Positions 58,549-64,000 of a stretch of DNA of 64,000 nt are shown piece after piece (position 1 is the stretch's first letter; every line of letters starts with the position of its first letter). The DNA is from Streptomyces marincola. Lineage in GTDB: Bacteria; Actinomycetota; Actinomycetes; Streptomycetales; Streptomycetaceae. The notes under the pieces are model-generated. The model did no database searches. It was not told the DNA's origin and saw only the letters and a program-made list of their open reading frames with translations. The DNA lies in the NCBI RefSeq assembly GCF_020410765.1, contig NZ_CP084541.1, positions 62,001 through 126,000 on the forward strand, given 5' to 3'. A program made the position numbers and the translations under genes.

Positions 58549-59669
58549 GCGCGGAACCCCGGCCGGCACTCCAGGCCGTCGCCGTGAGCGCGGGCTACCG
58601 GCGGCGCCGGCGACGGCCCGGGACCGCCGTCCTGCGCGACATCCATCTCACCGCGCACGCAGGGGAGTTGATCACGCTGCTCGGGCCCAACGGGGCCGGC
58701 AAGTCGACCCTGCTGCGGACGCTCGCCGGCGCCCAGCCGCCCCTGGCCGGGCGCGTGCTCCTCGACGGGCAGGACATGGCGGCCCTCTCCCCCAGGCAGC
58801 GCGCCAGGCGGCTGGCGGTCACCCTGACGGAACCGGTGGACGTGGGGCTGATGAGCGTGGACGCGGTGGTGGCGCTCGGCCGGCTGCCCCACCGCTCCTG
58901 GCTCGGCCGCGGCGGCCCGGGCGACCGCGCCGCCGTCGGCCGGGCGCTCGCCGAGGCCGGGGTCGAGGAGCTGCGCCACCGCCCGCTCGGCGCCCTGTCC
59001 GACGGCGAGCGGCAGCGGGTGATGGTGGCCAGGGCCCTCGCCCAGGAGCCCGCGGTGCTGGTGCTCGACGAGCCCACGGCGTTCCTCGACGCCGCCCGCA
59101 GGATCGAGTTCGCCGCGATGCTGACCCGGCTCACCGCGAGCACCGGCGCGGCGATCATCCTGTCCACCCACGACCTGGGCTTCGCGCTGCGCCGCGCCGA
59201 CCAGGTCTGGCTGGCCGGTCCCGACGGCACGGTGACGGCCGGCGCGCCGGAGGAGCTGGCCTACGGCGGCGAGATCGCCCGGGCCTTCGCCGGGGACAAC
59301 ATGGCCTTCGACGACGCGGCGGCCACGATCGTCGTCGCGGACGGCGGCGTGCCGGGCGGCAGCGTGCGCGTGGCCGCGGAAGGGCGGCTGCGGCAGTGGG
59401 CCGAGCACGCCGTGCGGCGGGCGGGCTGGGTGCCGGAACCGGAGGGCTGCCGCGGCCTCGTGCTGCGGGTCGAGGCGGGGGCGCCGTGCCGCTGGTGGCT
59501 CGGTCCGGCCCGCGCGCCGGCCGCGGAGCGCGCCGGGGGCGCCGGCTTCGGCGCCCTGGTCGCGCACCTGCGCGCGCGGGCCGCCGCCCCGCCGCCGCCA
59601 GGACCCCATCGGCTGCCGGACGAGCCGTTCCCCGGCCGTCCGCCGGACCCGCAGGAGAGCACCACGTGA
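58545..59669 (+). CDS. ABC ATPase of the metal-chelate importer, with C-terminal extension
   Basis: A 374-residue protein. Residues 1-~255 are a FecE/BtuD-type ATPase (GPNGAGKST, LSDGERQRV, VLVLDEPTAFLD, STHDLGF). An extra ~115 residues follow, containing GRLRQWAEHAVRRAGWVPEP and APCRWWLGPARAPA; this looks like a small folded domain with a Pro-rich tail. The ATG overlaps the permease stop (ATGA) with GGGAGG 4-5 nt before it. Family members are normally about 260 residues. Confidence 0.88.
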   Translation: MSAEPRPALQAVAVSAGYRRRRRRPGTAVLRDIHLTAHAGELITLLGPNGAGKSTLLRTLAGAQPPLAGRVLLDGQDMAALSPRQRARRLAVTLTEPVDVGLMSVDAVVALGRLPHRSWLGRGGPGDRAAVGRALAEAGVEELRHRPLGALSDGERQRVMVARALAQEPAVLVLDEPTAFLDAARRIEFAAMLTRLTASTGAAIILSTHDLGFALRRADQVWLAGPDGTVTAGAPEELAYGGEIARAFAGDNMAFDDAAATIVVADGGVPGGSVRVAAEGRLRQWAEHAVRRAGWVPEPEGCRGLVLRVEAGAPCRWWLGPARAPAAERAGGAGFGALVAHLRARAAAPPPPGPHRLPDEPFPGRPPDPQESTT

Positions 59670-60883
59670 GGAAGACGAACCGGCCGGCCGCGGCCCTGCT
59701 GGCGCTGACCGCCGCGCTCACCGGCTGCGCGGGCACCGGGCCCGGCGCGCCGGAGGACCGGGCGGCGCCCGAGGGCTGCGTCACCGACTACGCGGAGGGC
59801 CGGGACTACTTCCCCGACAAGGCCACCGTCGAGGAGTCCGAGCTGTGGGACATCGCCTACCACGGCTCGTGGAAGACCATCACGCTGGCCGACACGGAGG
59901 ACGCCGCGGGCGGTGACCTCACCTACGTGCTGTACCAGTGCGGGACACCGCGCCCCGAGGCGGCCGGGGAACTGGCCGACGCGCTGTTCGTCCAGGTGCC
60001 GGTCACCAGCGTGTCGGTCACCTCGTTCAACGCGCTCGCCATGGTGGACCGGCTGGGCGAGGCCGACACCGTGACGGGGCTCAGCGGCCAGCTCCTGGGC
60101 AACGCCGAGCGCGACGCCTGGTACGCCGGTGTGGTCGAGGAGGCGGGCGGGCCGATGTCCATAGGCGAGTACACCGATCTGGACCGGGAGGCGGTCCTCG
60201 GCCTGGGCACCGAGGTGATCCTCATGTCCGGGTTCGGCGCGGGGTACGACGACGTCAGCAACGCGCGGGCCGCGGGGCTGCCCGGGGTGAGCGTCTCCAA
60301 CCGGATGGAGGGCGGCGCCCTGGCCTCGGCCGAGTGGATCAAGATGATCGGGGCGTTCTACAACGCGGAAGGCGCGGCGAACGCCGAGTTCGAGGCGATC
60401 AGGTCCGAGTTCGACGAGGTCGTCGCGAGCGTCTCGGGCGCGGTCGCCGATCGCGACGCGGGCTACCTGTGCGTCAGCCCGGAACGCGGCTGCGAGTTCG
60501 TCCACGCCCACGGCGAGCGGACGCTGGCGGGCCGCCTGCTCGCGCGCCTGGGCGCGGACAACGTCTTCGCCCCCGGCAACGAGGGGCCCAACGGCCGCCC
60601 CTACGACTACGAGGAGGCGGTGGGCACCGCGGCCGACGCCGACTTCTTCGTCGTCTACGACCCGATGGAGCCGACCCTGGACGCCCTGGACGCCGACCCG
60701 CGGTTCGACCGGTTCCGGCCCTTCGCCGAGGGCGCCTTCGTCGCCGGCGTCGACGCCAACTTCGAGGAGTGCCGCGCCAAGACCTACCTCGATGTCGACG
60801 TCCTCGTCCGGGACTTCGCGATCGGCATGGCACCCGAGCTGTTCCCGGGCGAGCGGGGCACCTGCTTCACGCGCCCGTCCTGA
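59666..60883 (+). CDS. Substrate-binding lipoprotein of the metal-chelate importer
   Basis: A 405-residue cluster A-II (FecB/BtuF-like) binding protein with lipobox LTGC (signal LLALTAALTGC). SWKTITLADTEDA, LTYVLYQCGTPRP and SVSVTSFNALAMVDRLG form the first lobe; SVSNRMEGGALASAEWIKMI the middle. AGGAG lies 8 nt before GTG 59666, which overlaps the ATPase stop. The YVLYQ-type first strand is seen in binding proteins of unassigned chelate importers; siderophore, haem or corrinoid cannot be chosen. The last codons form part of a shared terminator palindrome. Confidence 0.85.
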   Translation: MRKTNRPAAALLALTAALTGCAGTGPGAPEDRAAPEGCVTDYAEGRDYFPDKATVEESELWDIAYHGSWKTITLADTEDAAGGDLTYVLYQCGTPRPEAAGELADALFVQVPVTSVSVTSFNALAMVDRLGEADTVTGLSGQLLGNAERDAWYAGVVEEAGGPMSIGEYTDLDREAVLGLGTEVILMSGFGAGYDDVSNARAAGLPGVSVSNRMEGGALASAEWIKMIGAFYNAEGAANAEFEAIRSEFDEVVASVSGAVADRDAGYLCVSPERGCEFVHAHGERTLAGRLLARLGADNVFAPGNEGPNGRPYDYEEAVGTAADADFFVVYDPMEPTLDALDADPRFDRFRPFAEGAFVAGVDANFEECRAKTYLDVDVLVRDFAIGMAPELFPGERGTCFTRPS

Positions 60884-60916
60884 CCCGGCGGCCCGGGCGG
60901 CCGGGTCAGGACGGGC
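60873..60916. terminator. Bidirectional terminator that includes both stop codons
   Basis: A perfect 17-bp stem (60873-60889 with 60900-60916) and 10-nt loop. The TGA of the binding-protein gene (60881-60883) and the TGA of the opposite gene (60908-60906) sit at matching places in the two arms. Confidence 0.85.
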
Positions 60917-62297
60917 GGGCCGTGTCAGGGCGGGCGGGGTCCCGGTCCGCCGGCGGCCCCGGGGTGCCGGGACCCGCCTGGGCCGCGGCCGGGCGGGGGA
61001 AGCGCTCCGGGGAGCCGATCAGGCGCACGCACGCCCAGGACAGGATCGCGATCACCGCCGTGAACGCCGCCACGAGCCACGGGGCGCCGCCCCCGGCCGC
61101 GAGCAGGGCGCTGGCGATGAGCGGGGTGAGGCCGCCCAGGATCGCCGAGACCTGGTACGCGACCGAAAGACCGGTGTACCGCACACGCGTGCCGAACATC
61201 CGGGCGAACATGGTGGGTTGCACCGCGAACATCGTGGTGGGGCCCAGGTTGTACCCGAGGACGAGCGCGCACCCGATCACCAGCGCGTTGCGGGTGTCGA
61301 GCAGCAGGAAGAACGGGAACGCGAACGCGGCGGCGAAGGCCGCGCCGAAGAGGTAGACGCGGCGCTGCCCGACGCGGTCCGACAGGCGGCCCGCCAGCGG
61401 ACACACCAGGAGGCCCACCGCGGAGGCGACCAGCATGCCGTTCAGCGGCACCCGGTCGTCCATGGCGAGCTGGGTGCCGACGTACGCGACGGCGAACGCG
61501 TTCACCACGTTGGACGAGACCGTCTCGGCGAGGCGGGCGCCGAGGGCGAGCAGCAGGTTCCGCCGGTGTCCGGCCAGCAGTTCGAGCAGCGGCGGGCGTT
61601 CGGCCGCGGGCGCCGCCGGCCGCGTGTCGCGGAAGTCCGGGGTCTCCTCGGTGTGCAGGCGGATGAACATCCCGACCGCGAGCATCAGCGCGCTGATGAG
61701 GAAGGGAATCCGCCACCCCCACGCCTCGAACTGGTCGTCGTCGAGCAGCCAGTGGCACAGGCTGAACACCCCGGTGCCGAGCATGATCCCGGCCGAGGCC
61801 GCCGCCTGCGGCAGGCTCCCGTAGAAGCCGCGGCGCTCCTCGGGCGCGCTCTCGATGGTCAGCAGCGCCGCGCCGCCGTACTCGCCGCCGAGCCCGAAGC
61901 CCTGCACCAGGCGCAGCAGCGCCAGCAGCACGGGGGCGAGGATGCCGACCTGCTCGTAGGTGGGCAGCAGGCCGATGAGGAAGGTGGCGGCGCCGACCAG
62001 CAGCAGCGTCCAGATCAGCGCCGCCCGGCGGCCGGCCCGGTCGCCCAGGTGGCCGAAGACGACGCCGCCCAGCGGCCGGGCGAAGAATCCGATGCTGAAG
62101 GTCGCGAAGGCCGCGATCGTGCCGACCGCGGGGTCCGCCTCGGGGAAGAAGAGGTCGCCGAACACGAGCGCGGATGCCACGCCGTAGATGAAGAAGTCGT
62201 ACCACTCCAGCAGCGCCCCGGCGAAACTGCCCAGCACGACCTTCCGCAGCCCGTCACCGGGCGCGTGGGCGGGGTGGGCGCCATTGCCTCGACCCAT
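60906..62297 (-). CDS. MHS-family (ShiA/ProP-type) transporter
   Basis: A 463-residue, 12-helix MFS protein. GSFAGALLEWYDFFIYGVAS is the TM1 signature of metabolite:H+ symporters, FFARPLGGVVFGHLGDRAGR follows, and GFGLGGEYGGAALL and SLPQAAASAGIMLGTGVF complete the pattern. These take up osmolytes, shikimate, citrate and similar organic acids. GAGAGG lies 6 nt before the ATG. It is third in a minus-strand unit behind a dehydrogenase and another MFS gene (71- and 62-bp gaps), so uptake of the dehydrogenase substrate is likely. Confidence 0.87.
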   Translation of the reverse strand: MGRGNGAHPAHAPGDGLRKVVLGSFAGALLEWYDFFIYGVASALVFGDLFFPEADPAVGTIAAFATFSIGFFARPLGGVVFGHLGDRAGRRAALIWTLLLVGAATFLIGLLPTYEQVGILAPVLLALLRLVQGFGLGGEYGGAALLTIESAPEERRGFYGSLPQAAASAGIMLGTGVFSLCHWLLDDDQFEAWGWRIPFLISALMLAVGMFIRLHTEETPDFRDTRPAAPAAERPPLLELLAGHRRNLLLALGARLAETVSSNVVNAFAVAYVGTQLAMDDRVPLNGMLVASAVGLLVCPLAGRLSDRVGQRRVYLFGAAFAAAFAFPFFLLLDTRNALVIGCALVLGYNLGPTTMFAVQPTMFARMFGTRVRYTGLSVAYQVSAILGGLTPLIASALLAAGGGAPWLVAAFTAVIAILSWACVRLIGSPERFPRPAAAQAGPGTPGPPADRDPARPDTARPS

Positions 62298-62368
62298 GGG
62301 GTACCTCTCGGTTGCGAAGGTGGGGCGGGGGGCGGTGCGTCGGGGCACCGCCCCCCGCCTGCGGTGTA

Positions 62369-63274
62369 TCAGTCGGTGACGGGTCCGCGCGCGGTGCGGC
62401 GCGGGTCGTAGGTCTCCACGACGGCCGCGGCGTCGCTGCGGCCGTGGCCGGCCGCGCCGGCCGCGACGAGGGCGGACAGGCCGGCCGCCGCGACGGGCGT
62501 GGGCACGGACCAGCGGGCGGCGGCCTCGACGGCGAGCCGGACGTCCTTCGCGGCCAGGTCCACGGAGAACCGGGCCGCCAGGTCGTCCGCCATGATCCAC
62601 GGCAGCCGGACCCGGCTCTGGAACGACTCGGCGCCCGTCTCCTCCAGCGCGGCGGCGAACGCCTCCGGCGCGATCCCGGCCCTGCGGGCCAGGACGTACC
62701 CCTCGGCCAGGACGGCGAGGTTGGTCATGCCGATGAGGTTGGAGATCAGCTTGAACGCGGTCGCGGCCTCCACGTCGCCCAGCGGGTGCACGCTGGAGGC
62801 GAGGCGGTCCAGCAGCGGGCGGACCCGCTCGACCGCCTCGGACTCGCCGCCCACGAACGCCGGGATGTCGCCGTTCTCGGCGTGCTGGGGGGTGCGCCCC
62901 AGCGTGCAGGCGACGAACGAGGCGCCGTGCGCCGTCACGCGGTCCGCCACGCGGCGCGAGGTGGCCGGGTCGACGGTCGACAGGTCCACGGCGACGGCGC
63001 CCGGCGCGAGGTGGGGCAGGTTGTCGCCCCAGAATCCCGCGACGAGTTCCGGCGTGGGCAGCGACGTGAACACCACGTCGGCCGACCGCACCGCGTCCGC
63101 GGCGTCCGCCGCCGCCTCGGCGCCCGCGGCCACGCACGCGGCGACGGCCGCGTGCGACAGGTCGAAGACGCGTACGCGGTGGCCGCCGGACGCGAGGCGG
63201 CGGCACACGGCACCGCCCATCGCGCCCGCGCCCACGAAGCCGATGACCGGTCCGTTGCGGGTGGTCCTGGACAT
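62369..63274 (-). CDS. 3-hydroxyisobutyrate-dehydrogenase-family oxidoreductase
   Basis: A 301-residue beta-hydroxyacid dehydrogenase. GFVGAGAMGGAVCRRLASGG is the NAD(P) loop; DLSTVDPATSRRVAD is the substrate segment; AATAFKLISNLIGMTNLAVL has the catalytic Lys in the FKLxxN pattern; the C-terminal helical domain follows. Substrates of the family include 3-hydroxyisobutyrate, tartronate semialdehyde and related hydroxyacids. GAGGAG lies 7 nt before the ATG. Two transporters flank it on the same strand. Confidence 0.9.
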   Translation of the reverse strand: MSRTTRNGPVIGFVGAGAMGGAVCRRLASGGHRVRVFDLSHAAVAACVAAGAEAAADAADAVRSADVVFTSLPTPELVAGFWGDNLPHLAPGAVAVDLSTVDPATSRRVADRVTAHGASFVACTLGRTPQHAENGDIPAFVGGESEAVERVRPLLDRLASSVHPLGDVEAATAFKLISNLIGMTNLAVLAEGYVLARRAGIAPEAFAAALEETGAESFQSRVRLPWIMADDLAARFSVDLAAKDVRLAVEAAARWSVPTPVAAAGLSALVAAGAAGHGRSDAAAVVETYDPRRTARGPVTD

Positions 63275-63336
63275 GGGGATCTCCTCGGGACAGAAGGTGG
63301 GAAGGGGAAGCTGAGGGCGTCCGCGCGCCCGTCGCG

Positions 63337-64000
63337 TCAGGCCGCGCGTTGCGTGACGGTGATCTGCCGCAGGACGTCGGCGTCCTCGTCGTCCACCGGC
63401 TGCCCGATGGGCTCCCAGCGGATGACCAGGCAGGTGACGAGGCCGGTGGCGGGGACGAGGGCGAGCCAGAAGAAGGCGTCCGTGCCGAGCGCGTCCCACA
63501 GCATCGGCCACAGCACCAGTCCCGCGATGGCACCGGTGCGCATGATGGCCCGGGCGAAGCCGACCCCGGCCGGGCGGATGCTGGGCGGGTAGGACAGCGT
63601 GGCGATGGTCATGCCGAGCCCGCCGGGTCCCGCCGAGTGGCCGAAGATGATGAGCCCGAGCAGGAACAGGGCCACCCAGGGGGCGCCAGACCCCAGCGCG
63701 CCGAGCACCAGGAGCGAGGCCGCGACGACCGCGAACCCGGCCATGGAGAGCTTGCGGGCGCCGTGGCGCTGCACCCACAGCGAGCCGAGCAGGCCGCCGG
63801 TGATGCCGAAGGCCGCGTTGACGAGGGCCGAGCCGCCCAGGCTGCCGGCGAGCCCTCCGGAGAGGACACCGCCCAGCGTCACCGGGAGGTAGATGCCGAC
63901 CGCGTTGTACTGCCACGCCTGCATGGTGGCGACCACGCAGCCCAGAACGGTGCGCCGCCGGTAGGTGCGGTTGAACATGACCCGGTACGCGCCGCGCACC
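63337..64000 (-). CDS. MFS transporter, C-terminal part (gene runs off the window)
   Basis: The last 220 residues of a transporter; the start lies beyond the right edge. Six hydrophobic helices are visible: TVLGCVVATMQAWQYNAVGI, NAAFGITGGLLGSLWVQRHG (motif A-like loop with RHGARK), LLVLGALGSGAPWVALFLLG, ATLSYPPSIRPAGVGFARAI and later ones. It looks like a metabolite or sugar-acid:H+ symporter. It is the first visible gene of the unit with the dehydrogenase. Confidence 0.8.
   Translation of the reverse strand, partial: VRGAYRVMFNRTYRRRTVLGCVVATMQAWQYNAVGIYLPVTLGGVLSGGLAGSLGGSALVNAAFGITGGLLGSLWVQRHGARKLSMAGFAVVAASLLVLGALGSGAPWVALFLLGLIIFGHSAGPGGLGMTIATLSYPPSIRPAGVGFARAIMRTGAIAGLVLWPMLWDALGTDAFFWLALVPATGLVTCLVIRWEPIGQPVDDEDADVLRQITVTQRAA

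Overview
The window is about three-quarters G+C, with frequent GTG starts, 4-bp GTGA/ATGA gene overlaps, twin-arginine signals, an LAxTG sortase signal and many one- and two-component style regulators. This is the pattern of a Streptomyces-like actinomycete chromosome. I see no tRNA, rRNA, CRISPR array, insertion sequence or phage gene.

Bases 1-12852 are the right-hand part of an indolocarbazole (rebeccamycin/staurosporine-type) biosynthetic cluster: the start of a flavin-dependent tryptophan halogenase, a flavin reductase, a P450 (RebP/StaP type), chromopyrrolate synthase (RebD/VioB type), L-tryptophan oxidase (RebO type), an odd ABC-exporter-like membrane protein that has no ATPase domain, and a large LuxR-family (LAL) activator. 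The halogenase makes a chlorinated product likely. The missing steps (RebC-like monooxygenase, any glycosyl- or methyltransferase) would lie to the left.

Bases 13231-31475 are ordinary accessory chromosome with a polysaccharide theme: a DUF3068 protein, a conserved unknown, a PL8 polysaccharide lyase, a thioredoxin-reductase-like enzyme, an ArsR/AHSA1 pair, a GH64 beta-1,3-glucanase under a CebR-like operator, a GH42 beta-galactosidase divergent from its LacI repressor across a 24-bp perfect palindrome, an XRE-cupin regulator, a membrane protein, a GT-B-like protein, a MerR regulator and a NB-ARC/TPR ATPase.

Bases 31685-36796 form a zinc uptake locus of the Azt type: ABC ATPase, permease, lipoprotein zinc-binding protein and two different AztD-like propeller lipoproteins, controlled from a very short divergent promoter containing a Zur box. 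Next come a membrane Ser/Thr kinase fused to an extracellular solute-binding domain, an MFS pump beside a TetR regulator, an Rrf2 regulator divergent from an NAD(P)-binding protein, and a translationally coupled ATP-grasp ligase/CocE hydrolase pair.

Bases 46599-60883 hold a secreted phosphoesterase-lectin protein, a quinone oxidoreductase and, most strikingly, a 1605-residue cell-wall-anchored protein joining a GH92 mannosidase to a metallophosphoesterase. In the GH92 part the usual catalytic-acid Glu appears to be Gln, as in enzymes that remove mannose from mannose-phosphate. The two domains together could strip and dephosphorylate fungal phosphomannan. A metal-chelate (FecBCD-type) ABC importer follows. 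The window ends in an MHS-family transporter, a 3-hydroxyisobutyrate-dehydrogenase-like enzyme and a truncated MFS transporter.

Across the whole window I could not find a single CTCGAG or CTGCAG hexamer, although other palindromes of the same composition are present. This suggests strong restriction-site avoidance.
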